DNA of 64,000 bases from Chitinophaga sp. CB10 (GTDB lineage: Bacteria > Bacteroidota > Bacteroidia > Chitinophagales > Chitinophagaceae), in contig MLAV02000003.1 in NCBI GenBank assembly GCA_001870995.2, positions 248,001-312,000 of the forward strand, read 5' to 3'. Both the position numbers and the translations under genes were made by a program. Below are positions 1 through 8,226 of the stretch, in pieces. Numbering within the stretch: position 1 is the stretch's first letter; every line of letters starts with the position of its first letter. Under the pieces are notes generated by a model. It did no database searches. It saw nothing but the letters and a program-made list of their open reading frames with translations, and had not been told where the DNA came from.

Positions 1-570
1 AAAGGCAGCGCAGCCACCCGTTACCTCATCAATGAAATCGTTACCGGTGAGGAAAGCGACGTGGACATGGATGGCAACCGCTGCAGCCACTTCGAGCTGT
101 ACGAAAAAGCGATGGAGCAGGCCGGTGCGGATACCGCGCCCATAAAGGGCTTAATCCGCGCTATACAGGCCGGCAAAAGCATTAAAGACAGTATTGCAGA
201 GGCGGAACTGCCTGAAGGCGTGAAAGGTTTTCTCCGCTTTACGTTTGATGTCATCGCTTCCAGGAAGCCGCATATAATGGCTGCCGTCTTTACTTTCGGC
301 AGGGAGGACCTGATCCCGGATATGTTTTATGCATTGGTAAAAGACCTGGATCAAAAGTTCCCCGGTAAGCTCAGCACTTTTATTTATTACCTGGAAAGAC
401 ATATCGAAGTAGACGGTGATCATCACAGTCAATTAGCGATGCAAATGGTGCAGGAACTTTGCGGCGGCGATGCGCAGCTATGGAATGAAGCTGCTCAATA
501 CGCGCAGCAGTCGCTGATTTGGAGGCATCAGTTATGGTCTGCCATTCTCGATGAAAAAGTTTTTTTATAA
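1..570 (+). CDS. DUF3050-like (heme-oxygenase-fold) protein, 5' truncated by window edge
   Basis: The reading frame is open from base 1 and ends at TAA 568-570, so the 5' end lies outside the window; the GTG at 61 is internal. The 190 visible residues are mostly helical and carry Y-x-E-R-H-I-E-V-D-x-D-H-H near residue 130 (acid/histidine rich), as in the C-terminal half of DUF3050 proteins, which share the heme-oxygenase-like fold. Family assignment rests on recognition of this motif and the spacing of the helices. The substrate is unknown. It is followed after 17 bp by the tRNA-Phe promoter. Confidence 0.7.
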   Translation, partial: KGSAATRYLINEIVTGEESDVDMDGNRCSHFELYEKAMEQAGADTAPIKGLIRAIQAGKSIKDSIAEAELPEGVKGFLRFTFDVIASRKPHIMAAVFTFGREDLIPDMFYALVKDLDQKFPGKLSTFIYYLERHIEVDGDHHSQLAMQMVQELCGGDAQLWNEAAQYAQQSLIWRHQLWSAILDEKVFL

Positions 571-586
571 CTTTTTGAAAAAAAAT

Positions 587-616
587 TTTGCGAAATCAAT
601 TTTTATTGTACTTTTG
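587..616 (+). promoter_or_regulatory. Bacteroidota sigma-A promoter for tRNA-Phe
   Basis: TTTG at 587-590 and TACTTTTG at 609-616 match the Bacteroidota -33 (TTTG) and -7 (TAnnTTTG) elements with an 18-nt spacer. Transcription would begin near 623, about 30 nt before the tRNA 5' end. Confidence 0.7.
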
Positions 617-653
617 CAATCCCATCACACGAGATGGACACAAAAAAAATGAT

Positions 654-729
654 GGTGCGGTAGCTCAGTTGGTAGAGCAAAGGACTGAAAATCCTTGTGT
701 CGGCGGTTCGATCCCGCCTCACACCACCA
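654..729 (+). tRNA. tRNA-Phe (anticodon GAA)
   Basis: A complete cloverleaf folds by eye: acceptor 654-660 with 719-725, D stem GCTC/GAGC, anticodon stem AAGGA/TCCTT around loop CTGAAAA (anticodon GAA), T stem GGCGG/CCGCC with loop TTCGATC, discriminator A726 and an encoded CCA at 727-729. One acceptor pair (C658 opposite A721) is mismatched and one is a G-T wobble. The flanking promoter and terminator indicate a single-gene transcript. Confidence 0.96.
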
Positions 730-730
730 G

Positions 731-757
731 AAAAGGTCATCGAAAGATGGCCTTTTT
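731..757 (+). terminator. Intrinsic terminator after tRNA-Phe
   Basis: AAAAGGTCATC, loop GAAA, GATGGCCTTTTT: an 11-bp stem with one G-T pair and a GNRA tetraloop, ending in a T run directly after the tRNA CCA end. Confidence 0.85.
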
Positions 758-1175
758 CGTTTTCCGGAAGTGGCAATGCGTTAGTGTGGAATTTTCAATA
801 TACGGCAGGTGGTGGAGATGAGTTGTTGTTTGGCCGGGGCATTGATCCGTGCAGGGCTATTTCTTTCCCCCTAAAAAAAAATTTAACTCCCTTTATTTAA
901 ACAGCACAGTAGCGGCGCAGGATGGGCCAACAAATAACCGGTTTTCGCAGGCCTGTTGGCGTGCGTGTTATTCGCTATAACAGCCGCCGCCTATCCTAAA
1001 CTCATCACACAATACTCCCCCGCCTCCCGGTTCACACCTGGAAGTCATGGTCCTCCACCGCCGGCGCTCTTAAACCTGTCCACGCCAGCAGACCAAAAGC
1101 GCCCGATAAATAAAACATTTCCACCTCCCGGATATACGTTATACCCGGGCAGAAAAATAACCGCCTGTAAGCCTC
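758..1175. other. Intergenic region without recognisable gene
   Basis: About 420 bp separate the tRNA terminator from the end of the leftward gene at 1176. The short ORFs here overlap the tRNA or run antisense into the 1176 gene and look like no protein family. I see no RNA gene or repeat. Confidence 0.6.
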
Positions 1176-1724
1176 CTAATGCGTTTTCTGTGCGTCCCCC
1201 GACGGCAGCAACAACACCTTCCTGATCTCCTCCCGCAACTCCTCCGCCCGCTGCTCCAACCGCACCCTCGACCCCATCACCAAAGTGTCGTTCACATGCA
1301 TCGCCCCCTGCTTTATCAGCGCCTGCAATGCCTGTAATGCCTCCTCCCCCAATACCTCCCTGTTCACAAAATTGCTTCGCGTTACCAGGTAATGAATATC
1401 CAGACCCGCCCGGTTTAACTCGCGGATAATGTCGTCAATCGCGTGCGATCCCTCCCGGTACAATACCAGGTTAACCACCAGGTGTACCGGCTTGCCGCCA
1501 TGGCGCCGCAGGAAACGCCGCAGCTCCTTCAGATAAGCCCCCGTTGATAACCTGTAGTTATGCACATTCAACACCGCAAACAGCTCCTCCCCAAAGCCCC
1601 GGCACCGGATAGGCCCTTTAAAAGGGAAAAAACTGGATCGTTGGAAAATTCTGTGTGCTGTATCATATACGCCACTATGCGGCATACTTATCAACGCAAA
1701 TAGCTTTTGCTGGGTAACAAACAT
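1176..1724 (-). CDS. Conserved-looking hypothetical protein, 182 aa
   Basis: This leftward ORF starts at ATG 1722-1724. It has no signal peptide or membrane segment. The centre has an alternating strand/helix pattern (VHLVVNLVLY, then IDDIIRELNRAGLDIHYLV) like a small alpha/beta fold, and the C-terminus is a charged helix (about residues 150-172). I do not recognise the family. Codon use (G/C-rich third positions) resembles its neighbours, which supports real coding. It stands alone, divergent from the alpha-galactosidase gene. Confidence 0.7.
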   Translation of the reverse strand: MFVTQQKLFALISMPHSGVYDTAHRIFQRSSFFPFKGPIRCRGFGEELFAVLNVHNYRLSTGAYLKELRRFLRRHGGKPVHLVVNLVLYREGSHAIDDIIRELNRAGLDIHYLVTRSNFVNREVLGEEALQALQALIKQGAMHVNDTLVMGSRVRLEQRAEELREEIRKVLLLPSGDAQKTH

Positions 1725-1937
1725 GTTTTAAAGGTTGATTTTCGCAATTAACACCTTCTGAAAAAGCAAATTGTTTACTACTTGTTAACAAACTCTTCTT
1801 TTATACAAAAAGTAGATTTTTCATAGATTTTCTTAATTCTCACCGGGATTATGATAATAATCTATCAGCAATTCACCTACCGGCTGCTTTTATTTGTATT
1901 TTGTACGCTTATAATCTCCCGTTAGAAAAAAATACAC

Positions 1938-4082
1938 ATGAAGAAACTACTCATCCTGGTGCTGATACTGATTTCAGGCAGCAGCTTTGCACAACGACAA
2001 CTCATACGCATTGCCACCCGCAACATGAGCCTGCTCTATTCCACGAACAACCAGGGCCGGCTGATCCAACAATACCTCGGTGCTAAACTGCAACCCGAAA
2101 ACGCCGATACACTTAACCGCTCCGGCCAGGAAGCATATGTAACCGCCGGACTCGAAAGCTTGCTGGAACCCGCCATCCGCATGGTGCACAACGATGGCAA
2201 TCCATCCCTGGAACTCCGCTACGTTTCCCATAACGTCACCAAACAGGACGATAACGTTACGCATACCACCATCTCCCTGAAAGATCCCGTATATCCGGTA
2301 GACGTTATACTCCACTTTGAAAGCTTTTATAACGAAGACGTAGTGAAAGCCTGGACGGAAATCAAACACCAGGAAAAGAAAGCCCTGCGCATGACCGATT
2401 ACTCCAGCGCCATGCTGCATTTCAACGCAGAAAAATATTACCTCACCCAATTCCATGGCGACTGGGCCAGCGAAGCGAAAATGGAAGAACAACCGCTTAC
2501 CCCCGGCATGAAAATACTGGACAGTAAGCTCGGCAGCCGCGCAAACATGTACATGTCCCCCATGTTCCTGCTCTCCTTCGATAAAGCCGTTACAGAAAAC
2601 AGCGGCGAAGTACTCGCCGGTACCCTCGCATGGACGGGCAACTTCCGCTTCGCCTTTGAAGTAGACCAGCTCAACGCCTTGCATATCAACGCCGGCATCA
2701 ACCCTTACGCCTCCGACTACCTCCTGCAGCCTAAAGAAGTATTCACCACGCCGGCATTCATCTTCACCTGGTCCGGTACCGGGAAAGGCGCTGCCAGCCG
2801 CAACTTCCACCACTGGGCAATTAAATACGGCATCCTGGACGGGCAAACGCCGCGCCTCACGCTGCTCAACAACTGGGAAGCTACCGGTATGGACTTCAAC
2901 CAGGAACGACTCACGGAATTATTCGGCGGCGCCGCCAAACTGGGCGTGGATCTCTTCCTCCTGGACGATGGCTGGTTTGCCAATAAATACCCGCGCAATG
3001 CGGACAATGCCGGCCTCGGCGACTGGGAGCCCAACAAAACCAAACTTCCTGACGGACTTGGCTACCTGGTGAAAGCCGCGGAAAAACAAGGCGTGAAATT
3101 CGGTATCTGGCTGGAACCGGAAATGGTGAACCCCAAGAGCGAACTTTACAGCAAGCATCCGGACTGGATCCTGCGCCTGCCTAACCGCAGCGAACATTAC
3201 TACCGCAACCAGCTCGTGCTGGACCTTACCAACCCTGCCGTACAGGACTTTGTATTCGGCATTGTAGATAAAACGCTGTCCGATAATCCCGGCATCGCCT
3301 ATATCAAATGGGACTGCAACCGCATGATGACGAATACCTACAGCCCTTACCTGAAAGAAAATCAGTCCCAGCTGTTTGTGGATTTCGTACGCGGCTTCTA
3401 TAAAGTAATGGACCGCGTAAGGGCTAAATACCCGCATCTGCCAATCATGCTTTGCTCCGGTGGCGGCGGCCGCACGGATTACGGCGCTATGAAATACTTT
3501 ACCGAATTCTGGCCAAGCGATAACACGGACGGCCTCGAGCGCATCTATATCCAATACGGCTACAGCCACTTCTTCCCTTCCATCACCATGGCCGCACACG
3601 TGACCAACTGGGGCAAACAATCCCTGAAATTCAGAACGGACGTGGCTATGATGGGCAAGCTGGGGTACGATATCAAAGTGGATGCATTCACGGATAAAGA
3701 AATGCAGTTCAGCCAGGAAGCCGTAAAAACGTATAACCGTTTACGTGATATCATCTGGTACGGCGACCTCTATCGCATCATTTCCCCGTACGATGAGGAT
3801 AGGGCCGTATTCCAGTACGTAGCGCCGGACAAGAAGAAAGCCGTCGTATTTAACTACCTCATGAATGTGCGCCGCAAAGAAATTTTCGCCAATGTGAAAT
3901 TACAGGGCCTCGACCCTAAACAACAATATACCGTGAAGGAAATTAACCTCTTCCCGGGTACCGGCAGCAGCCTGAAACTGAACCAGTCCTACAGCGGGGA
4001 TTTCCTGATGAACGTAGGCTTAAACCTCGTTCCGCGCGCCACCGCACTTACCAGTAATGTGCTGGAAGTAACCGCCCTCTAA
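1938..4082 (+). CDS. Secreted GH36 alpha-galactosidase
   Basis: A 714-residue glycoside hydrolase family 36 enzyme predicted to release terminal alpha-1,6-galactose from raffinose-type oligosaccharides or galactomannan side chains. Residues 1-18 form a signal peptide ending in SSFA, so it is periplasmic or exported. The N-terminal beta-supersandwich is followed by a TIM barrel with LLDDGWF near 341 and GIWLEPEMVNP near 389. The nucleophile is D459 in KWDCNR and the acid/base is D528 in WPSDNTDG; both GH36 catalytic aspartates are therefore present. A weak TTTG/TAnTTTG-like promoter lies near 1893-1903. No SusC/SusD pair or other carbohydrate gene adjoins it, so it is not part of a visible utilisation locus. 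Confidence 0.93.
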   Translation: MKKLLILVLILISGSSFAQRQLIRIATRNMSLLYSTNNQGRLIQQYLGAKLQPENADTLNRSGQEAYVTAGLESLLEPAIRMVHNDGNPSLELRYVSHNVTKQDDNVTHTTISLKDPVYPVDVILHFESFYNEDVVKAWTEIKHQEKKALRMTDYSSAMLHFNAEKYYLTQFHGDWASEAKMEEQPLTPGMKILDSKLGSRANMYMSPMFLLSFDKAVTENSGEVLAGTLAWTGNFRFAFEVDQLNALHINAGINPYASDYLLQPKEVFTTPAFIFTWSGTGKGAASRNFHHWAIKYGILDGQTPRLTLLNNWEATGMDFNQERLTELFGGAAKLGVDLFLLDDGWFANKYPRNADNAGLGDWEPNKTKLPDGLGYLVKAAEKQGVKFGIWLEPEMVNPKSELYSKHPDWILRLPNRSEHYYRNQLVLDLTNPAVQDFVFGIVDKTLSDNPGIAYIKWDCNRMMTNTYSPYLKENQSQLFVDFVRGFYKVMDRVRAKYPHLPIMLCSGGGGRTDYGAMKYFTEFWPSDNTDGLERIYIQYGYSHFFPSITMAAHVTNWGKQSLKFRTDVAMMGKLGYDIKVDAFTDKEMQFSQEAVKTYNRLRDIIWYGDLYRIISPYDEDRAVFQYVAPDKKKAVVFNYLMNVRRKEIFANVKLQGLDPKQQYTVKEINLFPGTGSSLKLNQSYSGDFLMNVGLNLVPRATALTSNVLEVTAL

Positions 4083-4101
4083 CGGTGAAGCGTACACTGA
4101 A

Positions 4102-4136
4102 GCAAACATCCCGGCCCGCTGGACCGGGATGTTTGC
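4102..4136 (+). terminator. Hairpin terminator after alpha-galactosidase
   Basis: A perfect 13-bp stem (4102-4114 with 4124-4136) around a 9-nt loop lies 20 bp after the stop codon. There is no strong T run. An upstream in-frame ATG for the next gene (4129) lies inside the right arm, which argues against that start. Confidence 0.6.
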
Positions 4137-4218
4137 GTATATAGCGCCCATACAACATAACCAGCGCGAAACTGTTATAAATAATGGGTTTTGTATCTTC
4201 ATAGCCTATAAAAAATAT

Positions 4219-5697
4219 ATGCAGCAACTTTATTCTTTCATCTACGGATTTAACTGGCATCCATATCTGAAGCTGGGAAGCACTATTTTACTTACCCTCT
4301 CCCTCGTGGGTGTGGTGTTTACTATTCTGCTGGAAAACAGGAACCCCGTTAAAGCAATTGCATATATCCTGCTGCTGGTGTTTGTGCCGGTATTGGGGCT
4401 GATCATTTATTACTATCTCGGCCGCGATTTCCGGAAGAAAAGGCGCTTTACGCTCAAGGGCAGTAAAGATGAAGTGTTGTTCGAAAGTTACATGCACTCC
4501 CAACGGGCGGAATTGCAGCGTATGCAGTTTGAGCTCCGGCAGGAACAGGGCAAGAAGCAGGAATTGTCCGCAATGCTGCTGAATACAAAACAGTCCATTC
4601 TCACCAAAAACAATGAAATAAAAGTACTCGTAAACGGAGAGGAAAAATTCCCGGAAGTATTTACTGCCCTGCGTGCCGCCAAACATCATATCCACATTGA
4701 ATATTACATCATAACGGACGATGAGGTAGGCAGGGAGCTTCAGGACATCCTGCTGGAAAAACTGCAGCAAGGCGTGATCGTTCGCCTGATTTATGATGAT
4801 ATGGGCTCCAATCATATCGGTAAGATTCCGAAAATATTGAAGGAACATGGCGCCGAAGTGTACGTCTTCTCCCCTGTCCTCATCAACTTTTATGTAAACG
4901 CCAACTACCGCAATCACCGGAAAATTATTGTGGTGGACGGCACTACCGGCTTCGTGGGCGGTATCAACCTGGACGACCGTTATCTCAACAATGGCAAGCA
5001 TCAGCTGTTTTGGAGAGATACGCATTTAAAAATTGTAGGAGATGCCGTAAACATGCTACAGCTGCAGTTTTTGATGAGTTACCGCTATGTGAGCAAAAAG
5101 GTATTTTCATTTGAATATCCGTATTTCCAACGCTCCGTCATGCGGGATACCTGCTTTACGGATATTGTGGCCAGTGCCCCGGATTCCGACTGGCCCATGT
5201 CTATGAACACCATTGTAATGGCGATCAATCTCGCGCAAAGGCGCATCCGCATTACGAATCCGTATTTTATCCCTACCGATCAGATTCTATCGGCGCTGCA
5301 ACTGGCCGCCCTGGCCGGCAAGCAGGTGGAGCTGATCCTGCCTTACAAGGGGGATTCCTTCATTGTGCAACACGCGGCGTTATCGTATATGAAACCCTTG
5401 CTGGAAGCGGGTGTTAAGGTATATTTTTATACAAGGGGATTTATCCATGCAAAGACGATGGTGATAGATGATAATCTTTCGTGGGTGAGTTCTGTCAACC
5501 TGGACAACAGGAGCTTTTACCTGAATTGTGAAATCGGCGCCCTGATCTATGACGAAGCCGTGGCAGCTAAATTGAATCGCGTGTTCGACGAGGATCTGCT
5601 GTATGCCTCGCCTGTCCAGGAAACGCGCTGGAACAGAAGAAATACCATGAAACGCTTCCTGGACAGTACGTGCAGACTGTTGGCGCCGCTACTCTAG
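4219..5697 (+). CDS. cls: Cardiolipin synthase (two-HKD phospholipase D family)
   Basis: Membrane enzyme that condenses two phosphatidylglycerol molecules into cardiolipin. With the ATG at 4219 it is 492 aa, the usual length for bacterial Cls; an upstream ATG at 4129 falls inside a terminator hairpin. Two transmembrane helices (about 19-38 and 45-66) precede a charged linker. The two PLD catalytic motifs are complete: H233-x-K235-x4-D240 and H410-x-K412-x4-D417, each followed by a conserved G/S-G/S-x-N segment (GGINLDDR, SSVNLDNRS). It converges on the gene at 5700 with only 2 bp between stop codons. Confidence 0.93.
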   Translation: MQQLYSFIYGFNWHPYLKLGSTILLTLSLVGVVFTILLENRNPVKAIAYILLLVFVPVLGLIIYYYLGRDFRKKRRFTLKGSKDEVLFESYMHSQRAELQRMQFELRQEQGKKQELSAMLLNTKQSILTKNNEIKVLVNGEEKFPEVFTALRAAKHHIHIEYYIITDDEVGRELQDILLEKLQQGVIVRLIYDDMGSNHIGKIPKILKEHGAEVYVFSPVLINFYVNANYRNHRKIIVVDGTTGFVGGINLDDRYLNNGKHQLFWRDTHLKIVGDAVNMLQLQFLMSYRYVSKKVFSFEYPYFQRSVMRDTCFTDIVASAPDSDWPMSMNTIVMAINLAQRRIRITNPYFIPTDQILSALQLAALAGKQVELILPYKGDSFIVQHAALSYMKPLLEAGVKVYFYTRGFIHAKTMVIDDNLSWVSSVNLDNRSFYLNCEIGALIYDEAVAAKLNRVFDEDLLYASPVQETRWNRRNTMKRFLDSTCRLLAPLL

Positions 5698-5699
5698 CG

Positions 5700-6137
5700 C
5701 TAATATTTTTCATCTTCAAAATCGTCCTCATCTTCGAGCAGGTCATCGTTGGTTTCTTCGAGGTCTTCGTGCCGGTCGCCCCCGATGCTGTAGATGTTAT
5801 TCTCTTCATCTTCGCTGCCAATGGCCTCTTCCTCATCGTCTAAATCGGACCCGGGTACATCCAGGTCGTCCCCTACTTTATCATCACGCCAGGTTTCTTC
5901 CTGCTCATCGCCCTTAGGTTGTTTTTGCGCTTTTTGAGGCGGTAATTCACTGTTATGCCGGAAAGAGCGGGTTACTTCATCCATGTCCAGGTCAACTTCA
6001 TTTTCGCGGTTGCCGCGGTTCATAATATCTTCACTGGCAGGGTATTGCGGGTATCCCGGAAACTCTTCCTGTTCCTTATTTTTCTTGTTTTTGCCGGCAT
6101 CTGTGTTTTTAGGCGGATTATTTTTCTTGTTAGCCAT
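5700..6137 (-). CDS. Small highly acidic, low-complexity protein
   Basis: 145 residues with a basic, lysine/asparagine-rich N-terminus, a central YPxYPASEDIMNR segment and a C-terminal half dominated by Asp and Glu. No signal peptide, membrane helix or catalytic motif. Proteins with a similar 'GYPxYPxxEDI' segment followed by an acidic tail are, as far as I recall, common hypotheticals in Bacteroidota. It is probably cytoplasmic and disordered. It follows the sigma/anti-sigma pair on the same strand, but a hairpin at 6214-6234 separates them. Confidence 0.75.
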   Translation of the reverse strand: MANKKNNPPKNTDAGKNKKNKEQEEFPGYPQYPASEDIMNRGNRENEVDLDMDEVTRSFRHNSELPPQKAQKQPKGDEQEETWRDDKVGDDLDVPGSDLDDEEEAIGSEDEENNIYSIGGDRHEDLEETNDDLLEDEDDFEDEKY

Positions 6138-6195
6138 ATCAGTAATTTTTTAGAAACAGTAATATTTTCATGCCTGTTGGCATAGTTCCTCTCTT

Positions 6196-6234
6196 AAAAA
6201 ATAACAATATAGCCGGGCCTTTGTTCATGGCCCG
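6196..6234 (-). terminator. Possible terminator after the barrel-fused regulator
   Basis: On the minus strand CGGGCC, a 9-nt loop and GGCCCG form a 6-bp GC stem followed by a T-rich run (ATTGTTATTTTTTAAG). It lies 27 bp downstream of the stop codon at 6261. Confidence 0.5.
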
Positions 6235-6260
6235 CAATGGTAGCGGATTTTAGCCGGGTA

Positions 6261-7646
6261 TTACTTTTTGCGGCCGGTGAGGGTGAGCTGTAAGGTGATG
6301 CCGGAGGAATATAATTTCACTTGTCCTGCTCCCACCCCGGAAAGTGGAATTTTTGCGTATGGTTGCACGCCAAGAATGAGCCTGTTACCGACCGGTTGTT
6401 GGTACAATGCGCCCAGGTTCATTACGGCCAGGTAGTGTTTATTTTCATTGTTGATCACCTTTTCCTTATCGTAGCTGGGGTTGGCGTATCTGTAATTATA
6501 TTTTTCCTTCAGCATGAAATAGCTGCTGGCGCCGGCGGTAGCGCTGATGCTGAAATTTTTCTTTTTAACGAACGCGTAGTTGAGGTTGAGCGGCACTTCG
6601 AGCACGTTGCAATTGGCGTCTATTTTTTTGAGGTAGCTGCTGGTAGTTCCGCTATAGTCCTGCGGTGTGGCGCCATACAATTTTTTACTGTAGGTAACGC
6701 CGGCGGATACGAACCATTTCGGTTTGAAGTAGTAGTGTAAAACTACGCCGGCATTAAATCCCAGTCGCGCATATTTGAAAGATGCGGCCACGTTGTAATC
6801 AGGGCCGGCAGACAAGCCAACATACAATCTGTTAAATGATTTTTTTGTTTTGGGTTGGGGGGAGATGTCTAATGCCGCGATGCCTGATTTTACCGGTAAT
6901 TCCACCGTATCATCTATTTTCGTATGCCCGTGAACGTTAGTACCTGATGAAACGGGTTCCGTTAAACCCATTGCAATATTTTCGGTGGGATTTTGAGGGG
7001 TGAAAGTGTTTGGATCAGTGGTGATTTTTGAATGATTGTTAGTTGAATTTTGTTGTGTGAAAGTGTTTGTATTTATGGAGTTTTTTGAATGATTGTTAGT
7101 TTCACTTTGTTGTGTGAAAGTGTTTGTATTTATTGAGTTTTTTGAATGATTGTCAGTTTCACTTTGTTGTGTGAAAGTGTTTGTATTTATTGAGTTTTTT
7201 GAATGATTGTTAGTTTCACTTTGTTGTGTGAAATTATTTGTACTAGTAGACTTTTCCGGGTGATTGTTAGTTGAAAAAATGCCCGGATGAATTTGATTTT
7301 TAGTATGGATGTCAGGCGATGCGGTTGTCGTTTTTTGGGCGATAACCGGTACCGGGTTATTTTCAGCAAGCGCAGCAGCCGGCTGGTCTGAAACCTGCGC
7401 TGAGTCGCTTACTTTCGGTAATGCCACGATACGTCTTTTACGTTCTTCGGCTGGTTGGGATAACAGGAAAACGACTGCGATAGTGATCGCGCATAATGGC
7501 AGGATGACCCACCACCATAGCGGTGGTTTATCATCGTCTTTGTCTTTATTCAGCAAGTTTTCCATTTGATTCCAGGCGTCCTGGTCAAACGGAAAATCAG
7601 CTTCCTGCAGCTTTTTACGGATACTATTTTCGAAGTTGTCATTCAT
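6261..7646 (-). CDS. Putative anti-sigma/outer-membrane barrel fusion protein
   Basis: Using the internal ATG at 7646, which overlaps the sigma-factor gene by 8 bp, the product is 461 aa; an ATG at 7673 would overlap it further. Order of parts: a cytoplasmic N-terminus of about 40 residues with the W-x2-M-x2-LL pattern seen in Bacteroidota ECF-linked regulators; one transmembrane helix (about 41-63, PLWWWVILPLCAITIAVVFL); a Thr/Asn/Ser-rich linker containing five 19-residue repeats (127-221); and a C-terminal domain of about 190 residues with alternating aromatic/hydrophobic strands typical of PorT-like 8-stranded barrels. Tight coupling to the sigma gene suggests it controls that factor. Whether the barrel really inserts in the outer membrane is inference. 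Confidence 0.8.
   Translation of the reverse strand: MNDNFENSIRKKLQEADFPFDQDAWNQMENLLNKDKDDDKPPLWWWVILPLCAITIAVVFLLSQPAEERKRRIVALPKVSDSAQVSDQPAAALAENNPVPVIAQKTTTASPDIHTKNQIHPGIFSTNNHPEKSTSTNNFTQQSETNNHSKNSINTNTFTQQSETDNHSKNSINTNTFTQQSETNNHSKNSINTNTFTQQNSTNNHSKITTDPNTFTPQNPTENIAMGLTEPVSSGTNVHGHTKIDDTVELPVKSGIAALDISPQPKTKKSFNRLYVGLSAGPDYNVAASFKYARLGFNAGVVLHYYFKPKWFVSAGVTYSKKLYGATPQDYSGTTSSYLKKIDANCNVLEVPLNLNYAFVKKKNFSISATAGASSYFMLKEKYNYRYANPSYDKEKVINNENKHYLAVMNLGALYQQPVGNRLILGVQPYAKIPLSGVGAGQVKLYSSGITLQLTLTGRKK
6984..7268 (-). repeat. Five tandem 57-bp repeats in coding sequence
   Basis: Five in-frame copies of a 57-bp unit encode 19-residue blocks of the form NNHSKNSINTNTFTQQSET. The middle copies are nearly identical in DNA and the outer two have diverged (PEKSTSTNN at one end, ITTDPNTFTPQ at the other). 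This pattern fits recent slippage or unequal crossover within a periplasmic linker. Confidence 0.92.
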
Positions 7647-8226
7647 TGTTAAACAGGGATATATCAGCGCCAATACCGTCTATTTTGGGGGTACTGGCTA
7701 TGTTCAGTATTCTTTCCTTCAATATTTTTTTTGCTTTGAACAGATTGGATTTAGATGTTCCTTCAGAGATGCCAAGCATGTGCGCTATTTCCTGGTGTTG
7801 ATAACCATCCATTACATACAGGTTGAATACAGTCCGGTAAGCAGGCGGCAGGGCCTGTACGAGCTGCAATAGTTCGTTGTAACTGAGTTTATCTACTATA
7901 CTGTCTGCTATACTGAGTTCTACTCCCGTGGATATTTCTTCAGTAAAGGCTATTTTCTTTTGTTTCCTCAGGTAGTCGATCGCGGTATTGACGATGATTT
8001 TAGCGAGCCAGGATTTAAAGGAACGGTTGGTATCGAAAGTCTGGATATGCTGAAATACTTTCAGAAATGCATCGTTGAGTATTTCGATCGCTTCTTCTCT
8101 TTGGTGTGCATAACGCATAGCAATGCTCATAGCATAGCCGAAAAAATTTCGGTACAGTGCTTCCTGGCTGCTGCGATTTTTTTTGCAGCAACCAGCAATG
8201 AGCTCATTAATCGATGAATCGTGCAC
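7639..8226 (-). CDS. ECF-type RNA polymerase sigma factor
   Basis: 195-residue sigma-70-family factor with only regions 2 and 4. Region 2 is at about 12-95 (AYRN-type helix, then REEAIEILNDAFLKVFQHI and FKSWLAKIIVNTAIDYLRK); region 4 follows at about 118-175 with the recognition helix EIAHMLGISEGTSKSNLFKAK. The start is a GTG at 8224-8226, since an in-frame stop lies four codons upstream and no ATG occurs before residue 33. Its stop overlaps the start of the barrel-fused membrane protein, implying co-translation and co-regulation. Confidence 0.93.
   Translation of the reverse strand: MHDSSINELIAGCCKKNRSSQEALYRNFFGYAMSIAMRYAHQREEAIEILNDAFLKVFQHIQTFDTNRSFKSWLAKIIVNTAIDYLRKQKKIAFTEEISTGVELSIADSIVDKLSYNELLQLVQALPPAYRTVFNLYVMDGYQHQEIAHMLGISEGTSKSNLFKAKKILKERILNIASTPKIDGIGADISLFNNE

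Noticed and set aside
588..900. Small + strand ORFs of 77 and 67 aa
   Set aside because: Both run through the tRNA-Phe gene and its terminator.
956..1225. 89-residue + strand ORF
   Set aside because: Proline/alanine-rich composition, no family features, and it overlaps the 3' end of the better supported minus-strand gene at 1176.
1938..4082. Polysaccharide utilisation locus
   Set aside because: No SusC/SusD pair, hybrid two-component regulator or second glycosidase flanks the alpha-galactosidase.
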